Shown: in pieces, positions 1 to 7,978 of the stretch
Layout of the letters: each line of letters starts with the position of its first letter
How positions within the stretch are numbered: position 1 is the first letter of the stretch
Source of the DNA: Paenibacillus glacialis
GTDB lineage: Bacteria > Bacillota > Bacilli > Paenibacillales > Paenibacillaceae
Assembly (NCBI RefSeq): GCF_001637205.1
Contig: NZ_LVJH01000007.1
Coordinates: 1 to 64,000, forward strand
Length of the DNA stretch: 64,000 nt
Direction: 5' to 3'
Notes under the pieces: generated by a model
Database searches by the model: none
What the model saw: only the letters and a program-made list of their open reading frames with translations
What the model was told of the DNA's origin: nothing
Translations under genes and position numbers: made by a program

Positions 1-5
1 CATTT

Positions 6-119
6 CTACTTTTGTAAAGTTCCTGTCTCCACTCTTGAACCTATTACCGCTTCTATTATGGCATCTACATACGCTTCTGCTAACATTTGTATCTTCAGTG
101 TTATAGATACTTGTATCAT
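6..119 (-). other. Possible short ORF fragment at window edge
   Basis: An open frame of 37 codons reads leftward from an ATG at 119 to a TAG at 6-8, just beyond the broken IS orfA. The product begins MIQVSITLKIQ and contains AYVDAIIEAV. I do not recognise it. It may be part of the sequence interrupted by, or left behind with, the insertion element, or it may be chance. Confidence 0.15.
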
Positions 120-137
120 GAATGGAAGCCCCATTTT

Positions 138-470
138 CTATGGCCTTAGGGCGTCAATTCCATGTAATTCTAAGCTCCTTTGCCAGCTTAAAATGGTACT
201 ATGACTCGCAATATTAAATATTGCAGCCGTTTCTCTAGCAGACGTCCCGAATTCGTTCATATAATTAAGTACGTCTAGTTTAATCTGTGCAGGGTATGAT
301 GTATAGCCCTTTTTAAAAGCTTCTTCACCATGATGTTCATATTGACTAATCCAATTTGAGAAGACAGAATGGTGAACCCCTATGGATTTTGCGATGGTTT
401 TCAAACTGTCTGATCCCTTTTTATAACGCATAACGGCTTGTATTTTTTCATTTGTACTGAATCTGGTCAT
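138..470 (-). pseudogene. Truncated IS3-family OrfA (helix-turn-helix protein)
   Basis: The product is a DNA-binding transposase subunit fragment. Two IS150-style helix-turn-helix units are visible: residues about 10-50 (SLKTIAKSIGVHHSVFSNWI) and about 60-105 (SARETAAIFNIASHSTILSW). The reading frame ends at DALRP followed by TAG, just where IS150-type OrfA proteins normally continue into a basic linker and leucine zipper, so it is about one third short. The start is taken as the ATG at 470, which lies 7-8 bases after GGAGGTG; an upstream in-frame TTG at 488 would overlap that ribosome binding site. No function is expected from the fragment. Confidence 0.7.
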
Positions 471-524
471 AAAAAACTGCACCTCCAATAGTTAGATAGT
501 GTCTAACAATTGGGGTGCAGTTCA
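138..524 (-). mobile_element. Remnant of an IS3-family (IS150-type) insertion sequence
   Basis: The segment has an IS3-type terminal sequence at its right edge (507-524; read leftward it starts TGAACTGCACCCCAATTG) followed by the start of orfA. Only this end and the first part of orfA are recognisable. There is no orfB, no frameshift window and no opposite inverted repeat in the window, although the left boundary is close to the window edge. The copy is therefore judged a decayed or interrupted element, unable to move by itself. Confidence 0.7.
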
Positions 525-787
525 TATTGGGTGGTCTTTTACATTCTTCGACAGAAGTTGGTATCGTAATCCTATGAGCGAAAAAATCAATATTTCTCCA
601 TGAATTATAGATTCGGCTTAATAGGTTTCAATGATGAATTAAAAACAATTTCTGTTATAAATTAATATTCTATTTTACTAATCATATAAAGTTTTAGACT
701 CATACATGCATTATTGTTTCAGGTACCCTAATCGTATCCGTTTCTGTGGCGGTTATGTCATTTTCTTTACGATACAAATAATTCCTC

Positions 788-846
788 TTGATTAAAGATG
801 GGGTGTTGGGTGTATAATACGGACATAAAGAACAGAACAAATGTTC
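788..846 (+). promoter_or_regulatory. Promoter with LexA (SOS) box for uvrX-yolD
   Basis: A -10 hexamer TATAAT lies at 813-818 with a possible -35 TTGATT at 788-793 (19-bp spacer). A 12-bp GAACAAATGTTC occupies 835-846, matching the Firmicute LexA core GAAC-N4-GTTC at every core position. It sits just downstream of the predicted start of transcription, where bound LexA would block initiation. The GTG start of the polymerase gene is 20 bp further on. Confidence 0.8.
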
Positions 847-866
847 TCCTTTAGGAGTGATCCGTT

Positions 867-2108
867 GTGTTACAAAAGCAGAGAATAGTGATGTTAATTG
901 ACATGCAAAGTTTTTACGCAAGCGTAGAGAAGGCTAAAGTACCTTTTTATGAAAACAAGCCCTTGGTGGTTGCAGGAGATCCAGCCAAAAGGTCGGGTAT
1001 AATTTTAGCTGCGTGCCCCTTAGCTAAAAAAGAGGGGGTGACTACTGCCGAACCACTTTGGCAAGCTCTACAGAAATGTCCTGAGTTGATTATTGTAAAG
1101 CCGCATATGCAGGAGTATATAGAAGTTTCGAGTCAAATTATGAAGATTATGGAGTCATTTACGGACTTAGTAGAGTCCTATTCGATTGATGAGATGTTCT
1201 CAGACCATACATCATCGATGCATTTATTTGCCGATAATCCGATCGATTTAGCAAGGCAAATTCAAAATAAAATCTATCTTGCGACAAGGGTTGTTGCCAG
1301 AGCAGGAATTGGAGAAAACAAAGTAATAGCTAAGCTCTGTTGTGACATGATTGCAAAAAAGATTCCCGATGGTGTATTTCATTTACAGAAAAGCGAACTA
1401 CATAAATACATCTGGGATAAACCTATTAGAGACATGTGGGGAATCGGATCAAGGATGCAAAAACACCTGTGGAAGATGGGAATTATGACAATTGGGGATA
1501 TAGCTAGAACACCTTTAGATAGACTTAGAGCTAAATGGGGAGTTAATGGAGAAGTTATATGGCGTGTTGCAAACGGGATAGACAACTCACCTGTAACATT
1601 AACAACTCATAATGTTCAAAAAAATATTGGGAACGGCATGACCCTTCCTAGAGATTATAGCCAAGCATGGGAAATAGAAGCTGTTCTTCTTGATATCTGT
1701 ACAGAGGTTACAAGGAGAGCAAGGAAAAGTGAATTAATGGCAAGAGTCGTTTCCATAAGTATTTCTGGCGCTGATTTTGACCATCCTACAGGGTTTCACA
1801 GACAACTGAAACTAGACGATCCTACGAATATAACGACTGAGGTATACGACGCTGCAAAGAAAATTTTGCATAGGTATTGGGATAGGCAACCTGTTAGAAG
1901 AGTCGGTGTTTCGTTATCCGAGCTATCGGGGGCTACATCGTATCAGTTAACTCTGTTTGACGATAAGGAGCATCAAAGAGCTGTCGATAAGGTTATGGAT
2001 GACATAAAGGATAGATTCGGGGATATTTCCATTCTAAGAGCAAGCTCAGTAACATCTGCGGGGCAGGCAGTTGATAGATCGGCTAAAATTGGGGGGCATT
2101 ACAGATGA
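867..2108 (+). CDS. uvrX: UvrX-like Y-family DNA polymerase (UmuC/DinB type)
   Basis: This is a 413-aa translesion polymerase of the UmuC/UvrX branch. The N-terminal palm has the catalytic Asp in MLIDMQSFYASVEK (D12) and the SIDE motif at 106-109. Little-finger sequence follows, and a beta-clamp-binding motif QLTLF lies near 360-364. The GTG at 867 follows TAGGAGTGA at 852-860 and is the best start. A LexA box immediately upstream makes SOS induction likely. The gene overlaps yolD by 4 bp (ATGA), the usual uvrX-yolD pairing of Bacillus and SP-beta-like prophages. It may have a mobile origin, because an IS remnant lies next to it. Confidence 0.9.
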   Translation: MLQKQRIVMLIDMQSFYASVEKAKVPFYENKPLVVAGDPAKRSGIILAACPLAKKEGVTTAEPLWQALQKCPELIIVKPHMQEYIEVSSQIMKIMESFTDLVESYSIDEMFSDHTSSMHLFADNPIDLARQIQNKIYLATRVVARAGIGENKVIAKLCCDMIAKKIPDGVFHLQKSELHKYIWDKPIRDMWGIGSRMQKHLWKMGIMTIGDIARTPLDRLRAKWGVNGEVIWRVANGIDNSPVTLTTHNVQKNIGNGMTLPRDYSQAWEIEAVLLDICTEVTRRARKSELMARVVSISISGADFDHPTGFHRQLKLDDPTNITTEVYDAAKKILHRYWDRQPVRRVGVSLSELSGATSYQLTLFDDKEHQRAVDKVMDDIKDRFGDISILRASSVTSAGQAVDRSAKIGGHYR

Positions 2109-2440
2109 GTAAAAAACTTCAAGGAAATGGGCTGTGGGAATCAAGTCGGATGATGTTACCACAGCATAAAGAGCGTATTATTGAGCATCAGAAACAGTAC
2201 AACAAAAAGAGTCACCCAATAATCCATGAAGATGAATTGGAAACAATGAACCAAAATATAAGTAACTCACTACGCTATAAAGAAGCTATCAAAGTTAAAG
2301 TATTTAGTGAGTATGATGATCATATGGTCTGTGGTGTAGTAACAGATATAAGCCAGTTTAAAAAAAAAATTAGGGTGGAGATAGAAAAAGGATTTGAATG
2401 GATTGATTTTGACGAAATTGTAAGTGTTCAGTTAATGTAA
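2105..2440 (+). CDS. YolD-like protein
   Basis: This 111-aa protein belongs to the YolD-like family that is almost always encoded with UvrX-type polymerases. The N-terminus (NGLWESSRMMLPQHKERI) and the C-terminal WIDFDEIVSV stretch are typical. Its start ATG overlaps the stop of the polymerase gene, so it is probably translationally coupled and LexA-controlled. YolD-like proteins have been proposed as accessory factors of Y-family polymerases in place of UmuD, but the sequence itself does not show the mechanism. Confidence 0.88.
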   Translation: MSKKLQGNGLWESSRMMLPQHKERIIEHQKQYNKKSHPIIHEDELETMNQNISNSLRYKEAIKVKVFSEYDDHMVCGVVTDISQFKKKIRVEIEKGFEWIDFDEIVSVQLM

Positions 2441-2468
2441 AAGAGTTATATTGAGGGTAGAAACAAAT

Positions 2469-2503
2469 AAAGGTTCGTTGGCATATAGCTAACGAACCTT
2501 TTA
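2469..2503 (+). terminator. Terminator after uvrX-yolD
   Basis: An 11-bp inverted repeat AAAGGTTCGTT / AACGAACCTTT with an 11-nt loop is followed by a short T run, 28 bp after the yolD stop. Confidence 0.85.
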
Positions 2504-2536
2504 TCATTCATACATGTATAGTTACTTTATTAACCT

Positions 2537-2570
2537 TGGTTGGTTCCTTTTTACTAACAGGAACCGACCA
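2537..2570. terminator. Hairpin between convergent transcripts
   Basis: The arms TGGTTGGTTCC and GGAACCGACCA pair over 11 bp with one G-U pair. The loop and arm junctions are T-rich on the plus strand. It lies between the converging uvrX-yolD and minus-strand units and could act as a terminator for the minus-strand transcript, although no clear T tail follows in that direction. Confidence 0.45.
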
Positions 2571-2617
2571 CGACCCATATTTTATTGTGATTTTGTTATT
2601 AACAATTAGTCGAAAGT

Positions 2618-2733
2618 TTACCTCCTACTAAAAAATCTAAATGCTTTATACATCAAAAAACTATGTGCTCCAATTAAAGTAACAAATGCAATACCTATCG
2701 TAACTATTTAACCCGTTCACCTTGCTCGCTCAT
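2618..2733 (-). pseudogene. Small membrane-protein gene broken by a one-base shift
   Basis: Starting one base after the stop of the 122-aa gene, an ATG at 2733 opens MSEQGERVK and then hits TAG. Shifting by one base restores a continuous frame reading VTIGIAFVTLIGAHSFLMYK and ending FRFFSRR before TAA at 2618-2620. Together they would give a protein of about 38 aa with a polar N-terminus, one hydrophobic segment and a basic tail. A single-base deletion in the AAATAG region explains the break. It may be a real pseudogene or a sequencing error. Confidence 0.45.
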
Positions 2734-2734
2734 A

Positions 2735-3103
2735 TTAACCGCCTCCACGAAAGCTCATAAGCAAGGTGAATATCTCTGCCTTTATTAGACCTCGCAACAT
2801 ATTGAAACGATGAATATAGCCACGAACTTTATATTCAACTTCAATGCCGAGCGTATTCATTTCGGTATTCAAGATGCTAATATGCCGTTGCTTCATTCTA
2901 CTCTTGAGCTTTTGTAATACAGGATATATAGATTGTTCAACATCTCTTAGCTGACAAATAACATAATGGTATATGATTTTATCTTTATAGATCGTTAAAT
3001 GGTCTATATCCCTTGCTAACATATCTAACAAGATAGGTAGTAGAGTGTATTCCTTAATGATTTGAATATCCTCTTCTGTTTCTATACTTGGATTAATACT
3101 CAT
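2735..3103 (-). CDS. Unknown 122-aa protein under a LexA box
   Basis: I do not recognise a named family. The protein is mostly helical and charged, begins MSINPSIETEEDIQIIKEYT, and has no signal peptide or membrane segment. The start ATG follows a GGTGGTGTG ribosome binding site. Upstream is a perfect 14-bp LexA box (3155-3168) overlapping its promoter region and a second weaker box at 3126-3137, so it very probably belongs to the SOS regulon. It converges on the uvrX-yolD operon and is followed at once by a broken small membrane-protein gene. Confidence 0.7.
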   Translation of the reverse strand: MSINPSIETEEDIQIIKEYTLLPILLDMLARDIDHLTIYKDKIIYHYVICQLRDVEQSIYPVLQKLKSRMKQRHISILNTEMNTLGIEVEYKVRGYIHRFNMLRGLIKAEIFTLLMSFRGGG

Positions 3104-3125
3104 ATTTCACACCACCACCGAAATG

Positions 3126-3168
3126 AGAACGTACATTCTTATTTTATTATATACCGAACATATGTTTG
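3126..3168 (-). promoter_or_regulatory. LexA boxes and -10 of the unknown SOS gene
   Basis: CGAACATATGTTTG at 3155-3168 matches the Firmicute LexA consensus CGAACRNRYGTTYG at all 14 positions. A second site reads GAATGTACGTTC on the minus strand (3126-3137), with one half-site imperfect. Between them the minus strand carries TATAAT, so the boxes flank the -10 element. No good -35 is visible. Confidence 0.75.
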
Positions 3169-3358
3169 TTATACATGTGTATTTTTTGGAAGTAGGCTAA
3201 ACTGGACATACATAAATACTCATCATAATAAGCATGACGACGAGAATGGAGTCACTTGTTCAGTATTTTTGGAAAGGGGGTCATAATTTCTGATATAATA
3301 GAATCAAGAAGGATAAGTACGGATTTTTAATAGCATACAACATAATGGAGGGGCATAA

Positions 3359-3859
3359 ATGATTCTACATAAGGGAGAGATTTTATTCCGCCAAGGAGAT
3401 AGTGGTGAATATCTATACCATGTCAAGAGCGGGCTTTTTAAGGTGACACGTCTACATGAGAATGGCAATATGGTGTTGTTCAACATTTTGTATTCAGGTG
3501 AAACGGTCCCGCACCATTCGCTCATAACGGCTAAGGAAACACACGGCACAGCCATTGCACTGATGAAAAGTGAGGTGGAGGTGATTCCTGCAAAGGAATG
3601 GTATCGCCAACTGGCGGAGGATCCCACGAAACCAATGGAAGTTGCACTTTTACTACAGGCTAAATTACGATTTATGCAGCAACGAGTGGATCATCTGACA
3701 GTCGGAACGCCCGCAGAGCGTTTGGAACTGCTAAGCGAATGGCTACACGATTACTCGCATGGGATAGATGTAACAGAACTGCTGACACAAGAGGAGATCG
3801 GGCAATTAATTGGTGTACGTAGAGAAACGATAAACCGCTTGTTGCGTTTAAAATATTGA
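3359..3859 (+). CDS. Short Crp/Fnr-family transcriptional regulator
   Basis: This 166-aa regulator starts directly in the beta-roll (LHKGEILFRQGDSGEYLYHV), has the dimer helix near 95-115, and ends inside the helix-turn-helix at LTQEEIGQLIGVRRETINRL. Typical family members have 210-240 residues, so it lacks the N-terminal helix and the segment after the recognition helix. No cysteine cluster for Fe-S binding is present. GGAGGGGC precedes the ATG, and an extended -10 (TGATATAAT, 3291-3299) lies upstream. It is convergent with hmp and could sense a nitrogen oxide or redox state, which is inference from location only. Confidence 0.8.
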   Translation: MILHKGEILFRQGDSGEYLYHVKSGLFKVTRLHENGNMVLFNILYSGETVPHHSLITAKETHGTAIALMKSEVEVIPAKEWYRQLAEDPTKPMEVALLLQAKLRFMQQRVDHLTVGTPAERLELLSEWLHDYSHGIDVTELLTQEEIGQLIGVRRETINRLLRLKY

Positions 3860-3870
3860 ATTACCCAAAT

Positions 3871-3918
3871 AAAGGTCTGTTCCTCAGGTTATTATACACC
3901 TGTTGGAACAGACCTTTT
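3871..3918. terminator. Bidirectional terminator between crp/fnr-like gene and hmp
   Basis: A 13-bp stem AAAGGTCTGTTCC / GGAACAGACCTTT with a 20-nt loop is flanked by an A run and a T run. It can serve both converging genes. Confidence 0.85.
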
Positions 3919-3957
3919 AAGGATACATTCTACACTGAAATTGTAGTTACCTCTTTA

Positions 3958-5163
3958 TTATTCTTCTAAGCTACCAGCTGGACCGAAGAATTCAAAATGG
4001 ATTCTTTCCTGTGGTATTTTCCATTCCTGTAATGCTTTAAATATAGTACTCATAAAAGGGGTAGGACCACAGAAATAGAAATCAGAGTCATGTTCTACAA
4101 CCTTCTGAAGCCATGGTAAATCAATGTAACCGGATTTGTCGAAAGTGTCTCCTTCAGCTGGAGATTCATAGCACACATAGGATGTTAGAAGAGGATGGGA
4201 TTGATTCAGTTCCTCAATTAATCCTTTCATGGCATGGAGTCTTTCATTGATGGCAGCATGAATATAGGTTACTTTACGACTAGGTTGTTCAGTAGCTAAC
4301 GATTCCAACATACTTACCATTGGAGTCAGCCCAACGCCACCACTGATAAGAACTACTGGAGTATCTATACTTTGATCTAACGTGAAGTCTCCAGCTGGGG
4401 CGTTTACTTCCAATACAGTACCAACATCAACGGCTTCATGTAGGTAAGTAGATACGACTCCTGATGGTTTATTAACGGCTCCATCTTCTCGTTTGACAGT
4501 GATGCGATAATACGATTGTCCAGGAGCAGCGGATAGACTGTAGTGACGAATGTGGGTGTATTCTTCACCTTCTGGTTGAACACGCAAGGTAATATATTGT
4601 CCCGGCAAATAGGAGGATATAGCGCCTCGGTCTTGAGGGGAAAGGTAGAAGGAAGTGATCAATTCACTTTCTTTTATTTTCTGGGTTACGACAAAGTTTC
4701 TGAATCCACTCCAGCCGCCTGGTGCATCCGCTACTTTTTGATACATATCTGCTTCAACACCGATAAATGCATCAGCAATTACCCCATAGGCCTGAGCCCA
4801 AGCGTCTATAATTTCAGGAGTCGCCGCATCCCCAAGCACCTGTGAAATCGCAGCTAATAGTGTTTCGCCGACAATTGGATAATGTTCAGGTAATACGCCG
4901 AGTGCACGGTGCTTCTCCGCAATCTGTTTTACTACGGGGAGAATATTCTCTAATTGATCAATATTGACAGCCGCAGCAAGTACAGCGTTAGCAAGGGCGG
5001 TCTGTTGTTTACCTTGACGTTGGTTGGCATGATTGAATATATTCAATAGTTCTGGATGGTTCTCAAATAACATTCCGTAGAAAGCGGTGGTGATAGTCTT
5101 CCCATGAACCTGCAATACGGGAACGGTTGATTTAATAATCTCAATAGTATGTTGGTTTAACAT
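3958..5163 (-). CDS. hmp: Flavohemoglobin (nitric oxide dioxygenase)
   Basis: This cytoplasmic enzyme converts NO and O2 to nitrate with NAD(P)H. The 401-aa product has an N-terminal globin domain (MLNQHTIEIIKSTVPVL, proximal-helix region AEKHRALGVLPEHY), an FAD domain (PGQYITLRV, RHYSLS) and an NAD domain (GGVGLTPMVSML, FYFCGPTPF, ending FEFFGPAG). The start at 5163 is chosen because AGAGGT lies 7 bases upstream and family members begin MLxxxTIxIIK; an upstream ATG at 5253 would add a 30-residue tail not seen in the family. A Crp/Fnr-type site lies upstream at 5239-5254. Confidence 0.95.
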   Translation of the reverse strand: MLNQHTIEIIKSTVPVLQVHGKTITTAFYGMLFENHPELLNIFNHANQRQGKQQTALANAVLAAAVNIDQLENILPVVKQIAEKHRALGVLPEHYPIVGETLLAAISQVLGDAATPEIIDAWAQAYGVIADAFIGVEADMYQKVADAPGGWSGFRNFVVTQKIKESELITSFYLSPQDRGAISSYLPGQYITLRVQPEGEEYTHIRHYSLSAAPGQSYYRITVKREDGAVNKPSGVVSTYLHEAVDVGTVLEVNAPAGDFTLDQSIDTPVVLISGGVGLTPMVSMLESLATEQPSRKVTYIHAAINERLHAMKGLIEELNQSHPLLTSYVCYESPAEGDTFDKSGYIDLPWLQKVVEHDSDFYFCGPTPFMSTIFKALQEWKIPQERIHFEFFGPAGSLEE

Positions 5164-5191
5164 ATACATGACCTCTTTCTTACAATGAAAT

Positions 5192-5254
5192 ATTATATTT
5201 GCTACGTATAAAGCATATAAGAGACAAGGAAGAGAGAGTGTGTTCTTCGTCACA
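5192..5254 (-). promoter_or_regulatory. Promoter of hmp with Crp/Fnr-type site
   Basis: On the minus strand a TATAAT lies at 5197-5192, about 30 bp before the hmp start. Further upstream, TGTGT-TCTTCG-TCACA (5239-5254) matches TGTGA-N6-TCACA at 9 of 10 positions. Its centre is about 61 bp from the predicted transcription start, a normal class I spacing for Crp/Fnr activators. Confidence 0.55.
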
Positions 5255-5387
5255 ATAAAAGTTGATAAAATGTGAACGGGAAGAAAATTGCAATGACATT
5301 TCGCACATTAAATTGACAAAAATGAAGAGTTTGATCGAATCGATTGTCATTTCCTGCCGCACTTGGCTTGTAATTAAAAGGATAATT

Positions 5388-6347
5388 TCAATCTCCAGTA
5401 TCCAATCCATCAGCGGTGACCCTTAGAACGGCTCCTGCTCCTTTAGACGCATCGTTGAACTGATGCGTTACAATAGGATAATCTCCAGCTTCATTTACAA
5501 CGAACTCTACGACTGCTCCGCCGCTCGCTGGGAGCATGACGGTTTGTAGACCATATAACATATTCTTCGGGTTACCATCAATATATACTCGATCCATAAT
5601 GGCTCCTACGATATGGAAGGAGGATACTTTGTTGGGTCCTACATTGTTAACATATAGCCGAACCCTGTCCCCAACTTTTGCTAGTAGAGGATGTTCTTTG
5701 AGTGTAAAGTCATTTCCGTTAAATACAACATACTCAGGCGAACCATCTAAAAAAGCATCGAAATCATGTTCTGCATACCACTCACTTTGTACAATAGTAT
5801 ACTCACGATCTACTTCATTATCCGTCGGATAGCCATCTTTTGGTTCGACGATAATGACACCGTACATTCCATTGGCGATATGTTCTAATACGGGGTCTGT
5901 TCCACAATGATACATGAATACGCCAGGCATGTTGGCTGAGTAAGTAAAGGATCCATGTTCAAGTGGCATAATATCTACAAAGTTCTTACTAGGTGAAGTC
6001 TGCACGGCATGAAAGTCCATAGAGTGTGACATGTTAGGGTCTATATTATTCAGTGTAAATTGGAGGGTATCTCCTTCTTTCACCCGAATGATAGGACCAG
6101 GTACTGTGCCATTAAACGTCCAGGCATTGTAGAAAACACCGGTGGAAATTTCGACATTAGTTACTTGCGCGGTCATCTCAATCTTAACGATGTTTCCTTC
6201 TCGCACAATGACAGGCTCAACTGGAGGCTGATTCAATGTTTCCAGGACTGGATCCTCTTCGATTATAGGGATAGGGTTTATATAGAAGCCAGATAAAATA
6301 ATAGCAAAGCCGATCAAAACAACGATGTACAACTTCCAGTTGAACAT
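5388..6347 (-). CDS. nirK: Copper-containing nitrite reductase, membrane-anchored
   Basis: This enzyme reduces nitrite to nitric oxide. The 319-aa product has two cupredoxin domains. Type 1 copper ligands are H108, C148, H156 and M161 (HSMDFHAV; MYHCGTDPVLEHIANGM). Type 2 ligands are H113, H147 and H295, with catalytic D111 and H245 also present. Residues about 5-22 form one hydrophobic segment without a lipobox, so the protein is probably anchored on the outer face of the membrane. GGAGGC precedes the ATG. It is the last gene of the 8900-5388 operon, 60 bp after the MIP18-type gene, with hmp downstream to deal with the NO made. Confidence 0.95.
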   Translation of the reverse strand: MFNWKLYIVVLIGFAIILSGFYINPIPIIEEDPVLETLNQPPVEPVIVREGNIVKIEMTAQVTNVEISTGVFYNAWTFNGTVPGPIIRVKEGDTLQFTLNNIDPNMSHSMDFHAVQTSPSKNFVDIMPLEHGSFTYSANMPGVFMYHCGTDPVLEHIANGMYGVIIVEPKDGYPTDNEVDREYTIVQSEWYAEHDFDAFLDGSPEYVVFNGNDFTLKEHPLLAKVGDRVRLYVNNVGPNKVSSFHIVGAIMDRVYIDGNPKNMLYGLQTVMLPASGGAVVEFVVNEAGDYPIVTHQFNDASKGAGAVLRVTADGLDTGD

Positions 6348-6407
6348 TGTAAACAGCCTCCAATCTAAGATGAATCCATTGCTGATGGTCTATGAATAAA
6401 ACTGAAG

Positions 6408-6698
6408 CTACATATATCCGAGATGCTCTTTCGCTTCATCAGACATGAGGGTAGGTGCCCAAGCGGGTTCCCATACGACGTCTACTTCTACAGATAGAAC
6501 CTCGGGCAATGTTTGGAGTGCTCTCTTCACACCACCGACGATCATATCGTGCATTGGACAACCAGGTGTAGTTAGTGTCATCACTACGGATACGTTCCCC
6601 GCGGCGAATTGAATATCGTAAATTAGTCCGAGGTCGACAATGTTGACACCAAGCTCTGGATCATATACTTCTTTTAGACATTCTGTAATCGAATCCAT
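6408..6698 (-). CDS. MIP18/DUF59-family metal-sulfur cluster protein
   Basis: This small 96-aa cytoplasmic protein belongs to the SufT/PaaD-like DUF59 family, linked to Fe-S cluster assembly. The conserved core DPELGVNIVDLGLIYDI is at about 13-29 and the TPGCPMHDMI motif with its conserved Cys follows. The ATG at 6698 is chosen because GGAGGGATTG sits just upstream; an earlier ATG at 6719 would put the ribosome binding site inside the gene. It lies between the CcoN-like gene and nirK and may help mature or protect a metal centre in this operon. Confidence 0.88.
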   Translation of the reverse strand: MDSITECLKEVYDPELGVNIVDLGLIYDIQFAAGNVSVVMTLTTPGCPMHDMIVGGVKRALQTLPEVLSVEVDVVWEPAWAPTLMSDEAKEHLGYM

Positions 6699-6719
6699 TT
6701 CAATCCCTCCGAATATCAT

Positions 6720-7964
6720 CTATTTTGTAAATACATTAGCAATCAAGCTTATATAGAAGAGTGAGCTTAGAGAAAGAAGGCTTCCTCCAATGGATGTCAT
6801 CCACGGCTGATTCCAGCTTAATCCAACCATTAACATAAATAATGAAGTTCCAATCACGGATAATCCAATATGGACACGACGATCATCTATTAAATCGGAC
6901 ATGGTGGGTATCTTCTTTTTACCTATTAATGGACCGTATTTATGTGTCCACCACAGAAAAGGAACAATTTTAGATAGATAAGATAGAAGGGTTAGTCCAA
7001 CCCATCCCCATAAGTACAGCCAACCAAGGACGACGGCCATCCGAGATTGAGCCATAATGTCAGGGGTGAAAGGGGAGATAATAACAATTATGATCCCAAT
7101 CAAAGTCAAAGAATGTGCTAGTGAAAGAGACCATTTCATCCCTACACCGGGATTAGGTTTGTGCCGATGTTTAACGATTTGAGAGAGATGAAAGGAGTAA
7201 GTGAGCATAGCTAGTACGACTAACAGTAAACCTGACCATTTCACCCATCCAGGTCCATTAAATAGAAATGATAAAGCGCCCACAAGCACACCCGCATTCC
7301 AACAAGCAATAACCACTTTTTGGAGTGTCTCTGAATGTCCATGGGATAGATAGAACATTGGCAACATCTTATAACTAAAGCCTGTGATGAGCAGTCCGAA
7401 CCAGCCGAAAGCTGCGAAACAAATATGAGCGCCAAGCAATTGCTCGTGGAAGTCTCCCCACTGTTCGAAATAGAAGTTTAAACCCATGAGCATACCGGAG
7501 GTTCCTGCAAGCACGAGATAGGCGACAGAACAGGCAACGCTTACGGTTATGGTATTCCATTTCCTGGCACGAATGAGTGTTACACCAATATTGATAGCAA
7601 ATAATAGTACACCAATGAAAGCAACGGTGGCGAAACCCGCGATCCACATCACCTGCATCGATTGAAAGCCAAAGAGTAACCCTGCCGTTCCAACTGCAAA
7701 AAAGCCATAATGAACAAATCCGAGTTTTTCACTAAATAATCTGTGGTTTTGCAGTACGACAGGAATCAGTTGATACATAGCCCCCATCGCAATCATCGTC
7801 GCCCAACCTAGAACGAGCAGATGGACACGGAACCATCCAGTTGGATACCTAGGCTCATCGCCAAAGACCGTCAGCCATGTTGCGAAATCGAATAAGGAAA
7901 AAAGCTGGAATAATGTAAAACTGATGAGACCGGTAATAATGAACAGAAACGGCAGGCGAAACAT
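6720..7964 (-). CDS. CcoN/NnrS-like polytopic membrane protein
   Basis: A 414-aa integral membrane protein with about 12 hydrophobic segments that resembles heme-copper oxidase subunit I (cbb3 type) and NnrS. Histidines occur in VHLLVLGWATMIAMGAMYQL, in HEQLLGAHICFAAFGWFG and in FYLSHGHSE, so heme binding is plausible. I cannot identify a full set of oxidase metal ligands, so enzyme activity is uncertain. The ATG at 7964 follows AAGGTGG at suitable spacing; a TTG six bases upstream is less likely. It ends directly before the DUF59 gene and is probably involved in NO or nitrite metabolism given nirK and hmp nearby. Confidence 0.75.
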   Translation of the reverse strand: MFRLPFLFIITGLISFTLFQLFSLFDFATWLTVFGDEPRYPTGWFRVHLLVLGWATMIAMGAMYQLIPVVLQNHRLFSEKLGFVHYGFFAVGTAGLLFGFQSMQVMWIAGFATVAFIGVLLFAINIGVTLIRARKWNTITVSVACSVAYLVLAGTSGMLMGLNFYFEQWGDFHEQLLGAHICFAAFGWFGLLITGFSYKMLPMFYLSHGHSETLQKVVIACWNAGVLVGALSFLFNGPGWVKWSGLLLVVLAMLTYSFHLSQIVKHRHKPNPGVGMKWSLSLAHSLTLIGIIIVIISPFTPDIMAQSRMAVVLGWLYLWGWVGLTLLSYLSKIVPFLWWTHKYGPLIGKKKIPTMSDLIDDRRVHIGLSVIGTSLFMLMVGLSWNQPWMTSIGGSLLSLSSLFYISLIANVFTK

Positions 7965-7978
7965 GGGCAAACACCACC

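Noticed and set aside
700-921. A 73-codon open frame on the minus strand over the uvrX promoter and start
   Set aside because: It overlaps the LexA box, the promoter and the first codons of uvrX, has no ribosome binding site and no recognisable domain.
3062-3286. A 74-codon plus-strand frame opposite the unknown SOS gene
   Set aside because: It lies over the start and LexA-controlled promoter of the opposite gene and its composition looks non-coding.
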